NCBI RefSeq assembly: GCF_900090145.1
Contig: NZ_FMHI01000001.1
Span: 372,001-436,000, forward strand
Direction of reading: 5' to 3'
Length of the DNA: 64,000 nucleotides
Source: Streptomyces sp. WMMB 322
GTDB lineage: Bacteria; Actinomycetota; Actinomycetes; Streptomycetales; Streptomycetaceae
In this document: positions 24,147 through 33,424 of the stretch, piece after piece
Layout of the letters: the number at the start of each line of letters is the position of its first letter
Position numbering within the stretch: the first letter of the stretch is position 1
Program-made: the position numbers and the translations under genes
The notes under the pieces: generated by a model
The model's database searches: none
What the model saw: the letters and a program-made list of their open reading frames with translations, nothing else
What the model was told of the DNA's origin: nothing

Positions 24147-24563
24147 TCAGTCGGCGGACAGGGCCTCGACCAGTTCGCCGGTCGTGGCGTTCGGAAGGGA
24201 CCGGGCGACGTCGGCGACGGCGACCATGCCGACGAGGCGGTTCCCGTCGATCACCGGCAGCCGGCGCACCTTGTGGCGCGTCATCGTGGCCAGGATCTCC
24301 TCACCGTCGTCGTCCGCGCCGATCGTGACGGCCTCTTCCTGATTGAGGCTGCCCGCCGGGAAGGAACCGGGGTCGCGTCCCTGGCCGAGCACCTTCACGA
24401 CGATGTCCCGGTCCGTGACAACACCCTTGATCTTGTCGTCCGGACCGCAGATCGGCAGGGCGCCGACACCGTCCCGGGTCATTATTCGGGCGGCGTCGGC
24501 GGCCGACTGGTCCGACTGGACGCAATCGGCGCCGGGGGTCATCAGTTCTCGTGCGGTAGTCAT
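24147..24563 (-). CDS. Tandem CBS-domain protein
   Basis: A 138-residue protein made of two CBS domains: residues about 6-62 (MTPGADCVQSDQSAADAARI, then GVVTDRDIVVKVLGQGRDP) and about 75-130 (MTRHKVRRLPVIDGNRLVGM with ADVARSLPN). CBS pairs bind adenine nucleotides and sense energy state. Stand-alone proteins of this size are common in Streptomyces and often belong to stress regulons, but the partner is unknown. The ATG has CAGGAG upstream. Confidence 0.9.
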   Translation of the reverse strand: MTTARELMTPGADCVQSDQSAADAARIMTRDGVGALPICGPDDKIKGVVTDRDIVVKVLGQGRDPGSFPAGSLNQEEAVTIGADDDGEEILATMTRHKVRRLPVIDGNRLVGMVAVADVARSLPNATTGELVEALSAD

Positions 24564-24901
24564 GTGCAAACTCCTGGACGACTGAATTCGTGCCGCGGCG
24601 CGGGCCTCTCGTGCCCGGTCCGGTGACGGACCGCGGGAGCCGCGCCGCCGCCGGATCGGGTAGCACGTCCCCGCGTACTCAAACCCCGGCGGAAGTGGTG
24701 TGTCGGGGAGCCCCGGGGCGAGCCCGGTACTCCGCAAGCCTCCGCCGGCGACCGATGCGGAACCCTCCCCGGACGCCCGGCCAACCGGCCCTGCCCCGGC
24801 TCCCGCACGGGCCGGGCGGCTCCCGGCCCCCCGGCTCCCGCACCGGCGCCCCCGCCCCGTCCCCCGGACGCCCGCCGCGGGCCCTGCCCCGGAAAACACG
24901 A
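24564..24901. other. 338-base non-coding stretch
   Basis: Upstream of the CBS gene and downstream of the 5'-nucleotidase terminator. It is Pro/Arg-codon-like GC-rich sequence with no convincing frame, ribosome site or hairpin; it presumably holds the CBS gene promoter. Confidence 0.5.
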
Positions 24902-24941
24902 GACGCCCTGCCCGGCGGTGTGACCCGCCGGGCAGGGCGTC
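24902..24941 (-). terminator. Perfect 17-bp terminator hairpin
   Basis: GACGCCCTGCCCGGCGG (24902-24918) pairs exactly with 24925-24941 around a 6-base loop, 41 bases after the 5'-nucleotidase stop on the minus strand. Confidence 0.85.
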
Positions 24942-24981
24942 CGGGTGCTGCTCGCGTCCTGCGTCCGTCCTGCTCCGGTTG

Positions 24982-26787
24982 CTACTCGACGACCTTGATG
25001 CGGTCCGCCTTCGGCGGGTCGAGCGGCTCGGACTCGGAGGAGTTGTCGCCCAAGTACGCCTCCAGCGCCTCCAGGTCCGACTTGCCGACGAGCTTGTCCT
25101 TGCCCTCCTTGAAGACCGGGAAGCCGTCGCCGCCTCCCGCCAGGAACTCGTTCATCGCGACACGGTAGGTCTTGTCCGGGTCGATGGCCTCGCCGTCCAG
25201 CTTCACCGAGTCCGTCACGATCCGGTCCTTGCCGGACTTCGTCATGTCGAGCGTGTAGCTGAAGCCCTCGGAGACCTGGAGGATCTTCGGAGACGCCTCG
25301 TTGCTCCCGCTGACCTGCTGCTGGAGCGCGGTGATCAGCTGTTCACCCGTCAGGTCGATCGCCGTCATCATGTTGGTGAAGGGCTGCACCGTGAAGCCCT
25401 CGCCGTAGGTCACGACGCCGTCGCCCTCGTCCTCCGACGCCTTGTAGACGAGGTCGGAGCGGATGCCGCCGGGATTCATCAGGGCGAGCTGCGCCCCGCC
25501 ATTGTCCTCCGGAGCCATGAACTCGAGCTGCGCGTCGCTGATCACGTCGCCCAGAGGCGACTCGGGTGACTCGGCGCCGCGGCCCTCGATGTCATCGGAG
25601 ATGTAACCGATGGGCTTGTCGGCGATGGGGTCGGCCAGCTTGCCCCAGCGCTCGATGAGCGAGGTCATGTCCTTGGCCTTGGCCTGCTCGCGGCTCACCA
25701 CGTGGTTGGCGGACTTCACGCCCGTACGGACGATGTCGCCGCTGCGGCGGTCGTACGTCAGCGTGGTGTCCGTGTAGAGCTTGCCGAAGGAGGAGGCGGA
25801 GGTGACGGTGCGGGGGTTGCCGGAGGGGTCCGGGACCGTGCACGCGTACGCCTGGTGGGTGTGGCCGGTGACCAGCGCGTCGACCTTCGGGCTGATGCCC
25901 TTGGCGATGTCGGTGATCGGGCCGGAGATGCCGTCGCCCGGGCCGGGGCTGTCGCAGTCGTAGTTGTACTCGGGCTTCGCCGGAGAGCCGCCCTCGTGGA
26001 TGAGCGCGACGATCGACTTCACGCCCATCTTGTCGAGCTTCTTGGCGTACTTGTCGACGGTCTCGATCTCGTCGTGGAACTTCAGGCCCCTGACGCCCTC
26101 TTCACTGACGATGTCCGGCGTGCCTTCCAGAGTGACGCCGATGAAGCCGATCTTCACGCCCTTCTTCTTCCACACCGTGTAGGGCTTGAGGATCGGGCGC
26201 TGGGTCTTCTCGTCCGTCACGTTCGCCGCGAGATAGGGGAAGTCGGAGCCCTGGAAGACCTTGCCCTCCTCGGAGCAGCCGTCCTCGGGATGGCAGCCGC
26301 CCTCCTGGAGGCGCCGGAGCTCCGCGCGGCCCTCGTCGAACTCGTGGTTGCCGACGCCCGCGACATCCAGGTCCATCTTGTTGAACGCCTCGATGCTGGG
26401 CTCGTCGTGGAAGAGGCCGGAGATCAGCGGGCTCGCCCCCACCAGGTCGCCCGCCGCGGCAGTGACGCTGTACGGGTTGCCCTTGCGGGCCTTGCGCAGT
26501 GACGTCGCCAGATACTCGGCGCCTCCCGCAGCGACCTTCTCGGTGGAGCCGTCGGGCTTCTGGCGGGAGACCTCACCGGAGGAGCCGGGGGGCGGTTCGA
26601 GGTTGCCGTGGAAGTCGTTGAACGAAAGCAACTGCACGTCGACCGTGCGTCCTTGGCCGTGGCCGCGGTCGGCGCTCTCCGCACCCGCAGGCATCGCTGC
26701 CGAGAGCACGCCGGCGGCTGCCGCGAGCGCCGCGGCGCATGCGGTCAGCCGGCTGAGGCGTCTGCGCCGTTGAGGTTTCACGGTCAT
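24982..26787 (-). CDS. Secreted 5'-nucleotidase / bifunctional metallophosphatase
   Basis: A 601-residue secreted enzyme. An Arg-rich signal peptide (about 1-37, PQRRRRLSRLTACAAALAAA) is followed by a calcineurin-like metallophosphoesterase domain with LLSFNDFHGNLEPP, AAGDLVGASPLISGL, GNHEFDEG and VTGHTHQAY as metal ligands. The 5'-nucleotidase C-terminal domain (about 390-600) has NPGGIRSDL and FLAGGGDGF. The UshA-like architecture hydrolyses extracellular nucleotides to nucleosides and phosphate. The ATG start has GGGGAACC upstream and the gene ends in its own strong terminator. A phosphate-scavenging role is likely, though no Pho box was identified. Confidence 0.94.
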   Translation of the reverse strand: MTVKPQRRRRLSRLTACAAALAAAAGVLSAAMPAGAESADRGHGQGRTVDVQLLSFNDFHGNLEPPPGSSGEVSRQKPDGSTEKVAAGGAEYLATSLRKARKGNPYSVTAAAGDLVGASPLISGLFHDEPSIEAFNKMDLDVAGVGNHEFDEGRAELRRLQEGGCHPEDGCSEEGKVFQGSDFPYLAANVTDEKTQRPILKPYTVWKKKGVKIGFIGVTLEGTPDIVSEEGVRGLKFHDEIETVDKYAKKLDKMGVKSIVALIHEGGSPAKPEYNYDCDSPGPGDGISGPITDIAKGISPKVDALVTGHTHQAYACTVPDPSGNPRTVTSASSFGKLYTDTTLTYDRRSGDIVRTGVKSANHVVSREQAKAKDMTSLIERWGKLADPIADKPIGYISDDIEGRGAESPESPLGDVISDAQLEFMAPEDNGGAQLALMNPGGIRSDLVYKASEDEGDGVVTYGEGFTVQPFTNMMTAIDLTGEQLITALQQQVSGSNEASPKILQVSEGFSYTLDMTKSGKDRIVTDSVKLDGEAIDPDKTYRVAMNEFLAGGGDGFPVFKEGKDKLVGKSDLEALEAYLGDNSSESEPLDPPKADRIKVVE

Positions 26788-27071
26788 CGAGGTTCCCCTT
26801 CCCCTTCTCTGGTCTGCCCGAGCGCTGGCAGCCTACGGTCAACGCGCGTAGTCCGTCAGGAGTGTTGCGGTAACGACAGGGTTGCGGGCAGTGGAGCGGC
26901 CCATGTCACGCCTTCGTCCGGACCCGTCGGGCAAGCCCGCCGGCGATGTCCGCCGGCAGGGGAGCCGGTGTCCGTTTCAGGCGTTAACCTCTGCATCATC
27001 CGCGCGGACGGTACGAGCAACAGCCCCCAGCGGGGCGGAACTTGTGGCGTCCTTCCACGAGGGGGGCACAG

Positions 27072-27893
27072 TTGAGCAGTGAAGGGCCGGGGCACCGCAC
27101 GTCCGAGGACGTCCGGGACAGGATCGACACGAGCATCACGCACACCGCCCGCGTGTGGAACTACTGGCTGGGCGGCAAGGACCACTACGAGGTCGACCGC
27201 GAGACGGGCGACCAGATACGCAGACTCCACCCGGGCATCGGCGAATACGCCCGTGCCGACCGGCGCTTCCTGGGGCGCGCCGTGTCGCATCTGGCGGGGG
27301 AGCTCGGCATCAGGCAGTTCCTCGACATCGGCACGGGCCTGCCGACCGCCGACAACACTCACGAGGTGGCGCAGCGGGTCGCGCCGGACAGCCGCGTCGT
27401 GTACGTGGACAACGACCCGATCGTGCTCGTGCACGCACAGGCGCTGCTCACCAGCACCCCCGAGGGGAGGACCGCCTACCTCGACTGCGACCTGCGGGAT
27501 GTCGACGCCATCCTCGAACAGGCCGCGGAAACACTGGACTTGAGCCGTCCCGTGGCGCTGATCCTGCTCGGCGTGGTCATCTTCGTCGAGGACGACGAGG
27601 AGTCGTACGCCATCGTGCGGCGGTTGATGGACGCGCTGCCGGCGGGCAGTCACCTCGTCCTCTCGCACACCATCACGTCACCGGCGATGCCGGACGTGGA
27701 CGCGGCCGTCGCGTTCTGGAACGCCAACGGGACGCCGAAGCTGACCCAGCGCACTCCCTCGCAGGTGGAGCGCTACTTCGACGGGCTGGAGCTGCTGGAG
27801 CCCGGCGTCGTCGCCTGCTCCCGCTGGCTTCCGGGGGCGAGTCTGGACGCGGAGGACGTGGCGATGTACGGGGGCGTCGGCCGGAAGCCGTGA
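27072..27893 (+). CDS. SAM-dependent methyltransferase, DUF574 family
   Basis: A 273-residue protein of the DUF574 methyltransferase-like family, expanded in Streptomyces. Hallmarks are the N-terminal RVWNYWLGGKDHYEVDRE, motif I FLDIGTGLPT, VVYVDNDPIVL and the C-terminal SRWLPG. The SAM-binding fold is clear, but substrates are unknown for almost all members. The TTG at 27072 was chosen because GAGGGGGG lies directly upstream; a GTG at 27042 is also in frame. No operon partner: the CapA gene starts 341 bases later. Confidence 0.88.
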   Translation: MSSEGPGHRTSEDVRDRIDTSITHTARVWNYWLGGKDHYEVDRETGDQIRRLHPGIGEYARADRRFLGRAVSHLAGELGIRQFLDIGTGLPTADNTHEVAQRVAPDSRVVYVDNDPIVLVHAQALLTSTPEGRTAYLDCDLRDVDAILEQAAETLDLSRPVALILLGVVIFVEDDEESYAIVRRLMDALPAGSHLVLSHTITSPAMPDVDAAVAFWNANGTPKLTQRTPSQVERYFDGLELLEPGVVACSRWLPGASLDAEDVAMYGGVGRKP

Positions 27894-28234
27894 CCTCCCG
27901 TCCGGCGTGTGCCGCTTGCGCGGCATGACGGCCGGCCGGCCCCGCAGCCCCCGGAATGCACCCGGTGGTGGCGGGGCCGCTGCGTGTTCGAGGCGTGCGC
28001 GGTGCGGCACGGCGCGCGGGGAGTCCGCGGCCGGCCGGTCGCTCATGGGCACGGCCCCGCCCGGGAACGCGAGTACGTTCCGTGTGCCTTTCCCCATGGC
28101 CGGACGCATGTTCCGGGCAGCGGGACACGGGCGGACGCCCGTGTTGCGCCGTATGGCGGCGCGGCCGCGCGGGCACCTCCGCGCACCCATATATGTGGGT
28201 TTGTCGACTTTCCCTGAGAAAGCGAGAGCCCGCC
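27894..28234. other. 341-base non-coding stretch upstream of the CapA gene
   Basis: Contains an imperfect dyad ACCCATATATGTGGGT at 28185-28200, about 35 bases before the CapA start, in the AT-richest part of the gap. This could be promoter or operator sequence. No gene was recognised; the frame that continues upstream of CapA lacks a ribosome site and coding bias. Confidence 0.5.
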
Positions 28235-29518
28235 ATGAGCACGTACATACGTCACGCCACTCTGGCCACCGCCACGACTGTGCTGCTGGGGATCGTCGCC
28301 GGCTGCGGCAGCCAGCACGGCCACCGGCAGGGGGACCGGGGAGACAATGCCGCTGCGAAGAGCGAGGCGTCCGCGACGGCCTCGCTGCGGCCGTTCACGC
28401 TGGTCGCCACCGGCGACATCCTGGCCCACGACTCCGTCATACGTCAGGCCCGTACGGACGCCGCCGGCTCCGGATACGACTTCCGCACGATGCTCGCGGG
28501 CGCCAAGCCGGTGGCGTCGAAGGCCGACTTGGCGATATGCCACATGGAAACCGTCTACGGCCCCCGGGGCGGCCCGTTCACCGGATACCCCGCTTTCAAG
28601 ACGCCCCCGGACGTGGCCCAAGCGATCAAGGAAACCGGCTACGAGAGCTGCTCTTCGGCCTCCAACCACACCATGGACGACGGCATGGACGGAGTCCGCC
28701 GCACCGTCACCGAGATGGACAAGGCGGGCCTGAAGCACGCCGGTTCGGCGGCGTCGGCCCGCGGACGCAGCCACATCACGATGATGAAGGCGGGCGGCGC
28801 GAAGGTCGCCCAGCTCGCGTACACCTACGGGACCAACGGCCTGCCCGTACCGAAGAACAAGCCGTGGGCCGTGAACCTCATGGAGCCGAAGCGGATCATC
28901 GCCGACGCGCGCGCGGCCCGCCGGGCCGGTGCCGACGTCGTCGTCACGAGCATGCACTGGGGCACCGAGTGGCAGCAGGAGCCCGACAGCCGGCAGAAGA
29001 AGCTGGCCAAGCAGCTCACGGCATCCCGCGACTCCGACGGCCGCAAGGACATCGACCTCATCATCGGCACCCACGCCCACGTGCCGCAGCCGTACGAGAA
29101 GGTCAACGGCACGTGGGTCGTCTACGGGATGGGAGACCAGCTCGCGGGCAAGATGAACGACCCGCGCGGTTCGATGAGTTCGGCCGCCCGCTTCACGTTC
29201 GTGCCGCCTAAGGCGGGAAGGCCGGCCGCCCACGCGGACGCGGCCCGGGACGCGAAGGGGCACAAGGATCACAAGAGCCGGAAGGGGGCCAAGTCCGGCA
29301 AGGGCGCGGTGAGTCAGGGGCGGGCGGGCGAATGGAAGGTCAGGAAGGCCGAGTACATCCCCTTCTTCGTGCAGAACTCGCCCCGCATCAGCGTCGTCGA
29401 CCTGAGCCAGGCGAACGCCCGCGACGCGGGCACGGGCCGGGCCGAGGCGTTCCGCACGATCCGCAAGGCGGTGCTCAGCAGGGGTGCCGACAAGCAGGGG
29501 CTGCGGATGGGGCATTGA
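28235..29518 (+). CDS. CapA-family lipoprotein (metallophosphatase-like)
   Basis: A 427-residue protein with a lipoprotein signal (lipobox VAGC at about residues 19-22) and a CapA-type metallophosphatase fold: LVATGDILAHDSVIR, CHMETVYGPRGGPFTGYPAF, SSASNHTMDDG, SMHWGTEWQQEP and IIGTHAHVPQPYE. CapA proteins take part in polyglutamate capsule formation or are anchored phosphatases; without capBC neighbours the exact role is open. A Lys/Gly/Ala-rich insertion at about 330-365 (KGHKDHKSRKGAKSGKG) is unusual. The ATG was chosen because the lipoprotein signal starts there; GAGAAAGCGAGAG is upstream. Confidence 0.9.
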   Translation: MSTYIRHATLATATTVLLGIVAGCGSQHGHRQGDRGDNAAAKSEASATASLRPFTLVATGDILAHDSVIRQARTDAAGSGYDFRTMLAGAKPVASKADLAICHMETVYGPRGGPFTGYPAFKTPPDVAQAIKETGYESCSSASNHTMDDGMDGVRRTVTEMDKAGLKHAGSAASARGRSHITMMKAGGAKVAQLAYTYGTNGLPVPKNKPWAVNLMEPKRIIADARAARRAGADVVVTSMHWGTEWQQEPDSRQKKLAKQLTASRDSDGRKDIDLIIGTHAHVPQPYEKVNGTWVVYGMGDQLAGKMNDPRGSMSSAARFTFVPPKAGRPAAHADAARDAKGHKDHKSRKGAKSGKGAVSQGRAGEWKVRKAEYIPFFVQNSPRISVVDLSQANARDAGTGRAEAFRTIRKAVLSRGADKQGLRMGH

Positions 29519-29588
29519 CCCGCACAGGCCGTTGACGGCCGTTGACGCGCGCGCCGTTGACGCGCGCGGGCCGTCGGCCGTTGCGGCT

Positions 29589-29617
29589 GCGGGCCCCGGC
29601 AACGTACCGGGGCCCGC
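29589..29617 (+). terminator. Terminator hairpin after the CapA gene
   Basis: GCGGGCCCCGG (29589-29599) pairs exactly with CCGGGGCCCGC (29607-29617) around a 7-base loop, about 70 bases past the stop. Confidence 0.75.
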
Positions 29618-30477
29618 ACGCACGCCTGTACAGGACTGCGGCGAGGGGGAGCGAGGCCGTTCGTGGGCCGCGACGAGCCGCGACGAGCCGAGACGAGGTG
29701 AGCCGGGACGAGCCGGCCGGGCGGGGCGAGTTCCGGCCCGGATCGTCCCGGCGGGGCCCGTTGCCGTCCACCCGAGGACCGCTCGGGAATGAACGCCTGC
29801 CGGAATTCCTGACCGGCCGACCGGTTTTGAAAGCCGAACTCGGGTAAGCGTCGCAATGACGGGTGGTGTGAGACCGCGGAAAGGCCGGCCGACGTGCTGG
29901 ACCGGTGCAGGAAGCGGTCTTCCCGGGCGATGCACCTGTTGCACCGATCCGACCCGAGCCGACCCGAGTGCGGGGCGTTCCAGCGGGTTTTCCGGTGTTT
30001 CTCTCGTGTTCCTCTTGTTTTTGTTGTTTCTCTTGTTTCTGTTGTTTTTCTCGCTGATCCGCTCTCACGATGCTGGTGGAAATTGATCCTGTTGGTGGGC
30101 GATTCGGTGGGGATTGCCGCGCGGATTCGCCGTGACGCCCGTCCACTGAGGCATTGCCCGGTGTCACCTGTGCGTTCCGCTCACCAGCGGTGAAAGGAAT
30201 GGGGGGGGAGAAGTGCGGGGCGTGGAACCGGCCCTGCGCCGACTGCCGCGCCTGTGACTCCGTTTGACGGAGCAACGGAATCGACCGGCTTCCGTCCCCG
30301 GGGAAATGCCAAGTCACAGGCGTGATGAATGAGTGCCGACGGGCGTTGCGGCGGCGTTTGAAACAGGCTCTCAACTTCGCTCTGCCCGAGCTTCCCACTC
30401 AGGGTGACGGCATCTACACTGACGCCGCGTCAGCCCGCTCCACTTGTCATCGATAACTGAAAGTTGCGGTCAACCTA
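29618..30477. other. 860-base non-coding stretch before the conservon
   Basis: Contains an array of GACGAGCCG-like repeats (about 29675-29722), the T-rich tandem repeat at 30014-30049, and an AT-richer segment (30250-30477) that should hold the cvn promoter. Open frames on the minus strand (a Lys/Gln/Glu repeat read from the T-rich tract) and on the plus strand (a Phe/Leu repeat) are products of the repeat and lack ribosome sites. Confidence 0.55.
30014..30049. repeat. T-rich 18-bp tandem repeat, two copies
   Basis: Two units, CTTGTTTTTGTTGTTTCT and CTTGTTTCTGTTGTTTTT, inside a longer tract (about 29985-30055) of almost pure T with G and C. A run this T-rich is very unusual in such GC-rich DNA. 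Confidence 0.85.
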
Positions 30478-32079
30478 TTGAGTACTGAATCTTTAACAGG
30501 CCGGACAGGGTTCAGACGCCAGACCGTGTGGCCGGCCGCGCTATTGTTCGCTGCTGTCGCGGTCATCGCGCAGATGGCCGGCTGGTGGACGCGGTCCCCC
30601 GCGGTGATGGCGAGCGGATCCGTCGCGGCCGTGGGACTTCTGGCGTGCCTGCCGCATCTCTGGCGGATGCACCGTGAGGACATACGCCACGCCGACCGCT
30701 GCACGGAGCAGGCCGAGCAGGCACAGCGCGCCGCCGACCTCCAGGTCGGATCGGAGAGGGCGCGCCTGACGGAACAGTGGCAGACCTGGTCGCAGTCCCA
30801 GTTCGAAGCCTTCCACGAGTCCCTCGAGACGTGGTGCCGCGATCTGCACGTCGTGCTGACGGAGCGGCGCAAGCCCGACTCCCCCCTCCCCAACCTGAGC
30901 CCTCAGACGGCGAAGCTGCTCAGCGGCGCGCTCGACGAGGTCGACGAGGAACTCGTCGACATCCAGGACGCCTGCGAGCACGCGATCGTCTTCCTCGCCC
31001 AGCGGCTCCAGACCGGCGGCCTCCAGATCCAGGAGAAGGCCGGCGCGCTGATCGACCGGCCGGAACCCGGACTGCCCGAACTCGGCATCGAGATCGACCA
31101 CTTGGCGACGACCTTCGCCCACCACGCGCAGAGCCTGCGCATTCTCGGCGGTTCGTGGACCGGGCAGCAGTGGCAGGAGACGGTCCCTCTCACGGACATC
31201 GTCCGCGCCGCCGGCGGCCAGATCACCGACTACCAGCGTGTGGTCATCGGCGGCGATCCCGACCTGGGCGTCAAGGACTTCGCGGCCGAATGGCTCATCC
31301 ACCTCGTCGCGGAGATCCTGGGGAACGCGACGACCTACAGCCCCAGCAGCAAGGAGGTCACAGCGCAGCTGGAGGCCGTCCCGTCCGGAGCCGTCATCCA
31401 GATCGACGACCGCGGTACGGGCATGACGGAGGCCCGTCTCCAGAAGGCCCTCGAACTCGTCGCCGGCCCGCGCGACGTGAGCATCCGCGACCTCCAGACC
31501 CCGCAGGTGGGCCTGGCGGTGGTCGGCAACATCGCACGCCGGCTCAAGATCAGGGTGAGCCTGGGGCGTTCACCGTACGGAGGCATCCGCGCCGTCGTAC
31601 TCGTGCCCATGGACCTCCTCGAAGCGATCGACCCGGTGTACACGATGCCCGTGCCCGAAGGCACCGCCGGCCGGGAGGCCGAAGAACCGGAGGCGGAGCA
31701 GACCCGGCATGCCGAGCGGAGGGAGAACCCCCTCCCGGTGCGCCCCCGTGTGCAGGAGGCCGCGCCGGTCCGCACGCCGGCGCCCGCTGGCGAGCCTGCT
31801 GGCGAGCCCGCTACCGAGCCCGCTTCCGCGTTCGCCCGGGAGCGGACCGAGAGCTCCGAGGCCCCCTCGGGTCCGGAGGCTCCCGCCGTGGGCCTGCCGC
31901 GCAGGCGCTCGCCGCGCAATTCACGCCCCGCCGCTCCCGTCGAGACGGAACAGACCAGTGTCGGCGGCGACGAGGACCCGGAAGCCGCCGCTTCCTTCAT
32001 GAGCTCCTTCGTGCTGGGAGGCCGGACCTCTTCGACCGATGATGAAACCGATTCGCCCCAGGGGGACGACCACCGATGA
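30478..32079 (+). CDS. cvnA: Conservon sensor histidine-kinase-like protein CvnA
   Basis: A 533-residue protein with two N-terminal membrane segments (about 17-32 and 39-56), a coiled DHp-like region (about 215-235) and an ATPase domain with N box AEILGNATTYS, G1 DRGTGM and G2 GLAVVGNIARR. The C-terminal 130 residues are Pro/Glu/Ala-rich. CvnA is the sensor of the conservon system, which likely signals to the GTPase CvnD in a complex at the membrane. The TTG at 30478 gives a TTA codon at position 6 (30493-30495), implying bldA dependence. No strong ribosome site is present, and a GTG at 30523 would exclude the TTA. The stop overlaps cvnB as ATGA. Confidence 0.92.
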   Translation: MSTESLTGRTGFRRQTVWPAALLFAAVAVIAQMAGWWTRSPAVMASGSVAAVGLLACLPHLWRMHREDIRHADRCTEQAEQAQRAADLQVGSERARLTEQWQTWSQSQFEAFHESLETWCRDLHVVLTERRKPDSPLPNLSPQTAKLLSGALDEVDEELVDIQDACEHAIVFLAQRLQTGGLQIQEKAGALIDRPEPGLPELGIEIDHLATTFAHHAQSLRILGGSWTGQQWQETVPLTDIVRAAGGQITDYQRVVIGGDPDLGVKDFAAEWLIHLVAEILGNATTYSPSSKEVTAQLEAVPSGAVIQIDDRGTGMTEARLQKALELVAGPRDVSIRDLQTPQVGLAVVGNIARRLKIRVSLGRSPYGGIRAVVLVPMDLLEAIDPVYTMPVPEGTAGREAEEPEAEQTRHAERRENPLPVRPRVQEAAPVRTPAPAGEPAGEPATEPASAFARERTESSEAPSGPEAPAVGLPRRRSPRNSRPAAPVETEQTSVGGDEDPEAAASFMSSFVLGGRTSSTDDETDSPQGDDHR

Positions 32080-32471
32080 GTCACGAAGCAGCCGCGCACG
32101 ACCAGTCCTGGATGCTCAGTGACGTAGCTGACGTCCCCGGCGTGCAGCACGCGGTGGTCCTCAGCGCCGACGGGCTGGTCCGCGCCCGTACGAACGATCT
32201 CGGCGTCGACGAGGCCGACACGCTCGCCGCGGCGGCGGCCGGGCTCCAGTCGCTGGGCGTGAGCCTGGCGGGGCGTTTCGGCGAAGGCGGACTGAAACAG
32301 CACATGGTCGAGTGGAAAGGCGGCTTCCTCTTCCTGCGCGGAGCAGGGGACGGGTCGCGTCTCGCGGTGATCACCAGCAACAAGGTCGACCCGGGAGTGA
32401 TCGCCTCCCAGATGGTGCTCCAGGTGCAGCGGTTCGGCGACCACCAGGGCAGCCCGCCGAGGAGGCACTAG
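32076..32471 (+). CDS. cvnB: Conservon roadblock/LC7 protein CvnB
   Basis: A 131-residue roadblock/LC7-fold protein (WMLSDVADVPGVQHAVVLSADGL, then LAAAAAGLQSLG and LAVITSNKVDPGVIASQM). Roadblock proteins pair with small GTPases, here CvnD, as GAP-like or scaffold subunits. The start overlaps the cvnA stop by ATGA and cvnC follows after four bases, so translation is coupled. Confidence 0.95.
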   Translation: MSHEAAAHDQSWMLSDVADVPGVQHAVVLSADGLVRARTNDLGVDEADTLAAAAAGLQSLGVSLAGRFGEGGLKQHMVEWKGGFLFLRGAGDGSRLAVITSNKVDPGVIASQMVLQVQRFGDHQGSPPRRH

Positions 32472-32475
32472 CGAC

Positions 32476-32844
32476 GTGACCCGACCGAGAGGACCGAGAA
32501 GGGGACCTGTGCGCCCCTACGTGCTGACCGGCGGGCGCGCTCGCCCTCGTCAACGGCTGGCGGTCGAGACGCTGCTGGAGTCCGTCGACCCCGACGGCAC
32601 CGAACTCCCGGTGACCGCCAGCCGGCAGGAACGGATGCTGTGGCAGATGTGCCGCAACAGGATCTCCGTGGCGGAGTCCGCGGCGCACCTGGGGCTGTCG
32701 GTCAGCGTCGTCACGATCCTCGCCTGCGACCTGATCGACGCCGGCTACCTGACCACTCGCTCTCAGGTCCCCAAGGCGCAGCTTCCCGACGTGCACATAC
32801 TCCAAGAGGTACTGGATGGACTCCGCAGACAACTCAGCGCCTGA
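32476..32844 (+). CDS. cvnC: Conservon DUF742 protein CvnC
   Basis: A 122-residue DUF742 protein (VRPYVLTGGRARP near the N-terminus; a winged-helix-like VAESAAHLGLSVSVVTILACDLIDAGYL). It is always encoded between the roadblock protein and the GTPase in conservons; its molecular role is not settled. The GTG start has GGAGG about 10 bases upstream. It overlaps cvnD by 29 bases. Confidence 0.94.
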   Translation: MTRPRGPRRGPVRPYVLTGGRARPRQRLAVETLLESVDPDGTELPVTASRQERMLWQMCRNRISVAESAAHLGLSVSVVTILACDLIDAGYLTTRSQVPKAQLPDVHILQEVLDGLRRQLSA

Positions 32845-33424
32845 GAGGCGCTACCTGGCACCCACAGTCGACCAGGCGCTGAAGATCCTCGTCGTCGGCT
32901 CCTTCGGGGTGGGCAAGACGACGCTCGTGGGGAGCGTCAGCGAGATCGATCCGCTGCGCACCGAGGAGACCATCACCCAGGCCAGCACCGGCGTGGACGA
33001 CCTCACCGGACTGTCGGGGAAGACCGCGACGACCGTTGCCATGGACTTCGGGCGCATCACGCTCAGCTCCCGGATGGTGCTCTACCTCTTCGGCACGCCG
33101 GGCCAGCGCCGCTTCTGGGACCTGTGGGAGGGGCTGGTCATCGGGTCGATCGGGCTGCTGGTGCTCGTCGACACGAGAAGGATCGAGGACAGCTTCGAGA
33201 TTCTCGACCAACTCGACGTGCGCAGCCTCCCGTTCGCCGTCGCCATCAACCAGTTCCCGGATTCGGCCCACTACAGCGAGGCGGATCTGCGCGAGGCGCT
33301 CGACCTGCTTCCGGAGACCCCGCTCGTCCACGTCGACGCCCGCGACCGTCATTCCTCGACGCAGGCACTGATCTCCCTCGTCGAGTACGCCGCCCGCATC
33401 AAAGCTCAGGAGAAGGTTGCGTGA
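32816..33424 (+). CDS. cvnD: Conservon Ras-like GTPase CvnD
   Basis: A 202-residue ATP/GTP-binding protein of the MglA/Ras-like class: P-loop GSFGVGKTT, switch region TVAMDFGRI, and G3-like YLFGTPGQ. The G4 position reads NQFP rather than NKxD, as is usual for CvnD. In S. coelicolor the homologous system forms a membrane complex likened to eukaryotic G-protein signalling and affects development and secondary metabolism. Its stop overlaps the next P450 start (GTGA), so P450 synthesis is coupled to it. Confidence 0.95.
   Translation: MDSADNSAPERRYLAPTVDQALKILVVGSFGVGKTTLVGSVSEIDPLRTEETITQASTGVDDLTGLSGKTATTVAMDFGRITLSSRMVLYLFGTPGQRRFWDLWEGLVIGSIGLLVLVDTRRIEDSFEILDQLDVRSLPFAVAINQFPDSAHYSEADLREALDLLPETPLVHVDARDRHSSTQALISLVEYAARIKAQEKVA

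Noticed and set aside
29475..30398. A 307-codon minus-strand frame with Lys/Gln/Glu repeats
   Set aside because: The repeat is simply the translation of the T-rich tandem tract; there is no ribosome site and codon bias is poor.
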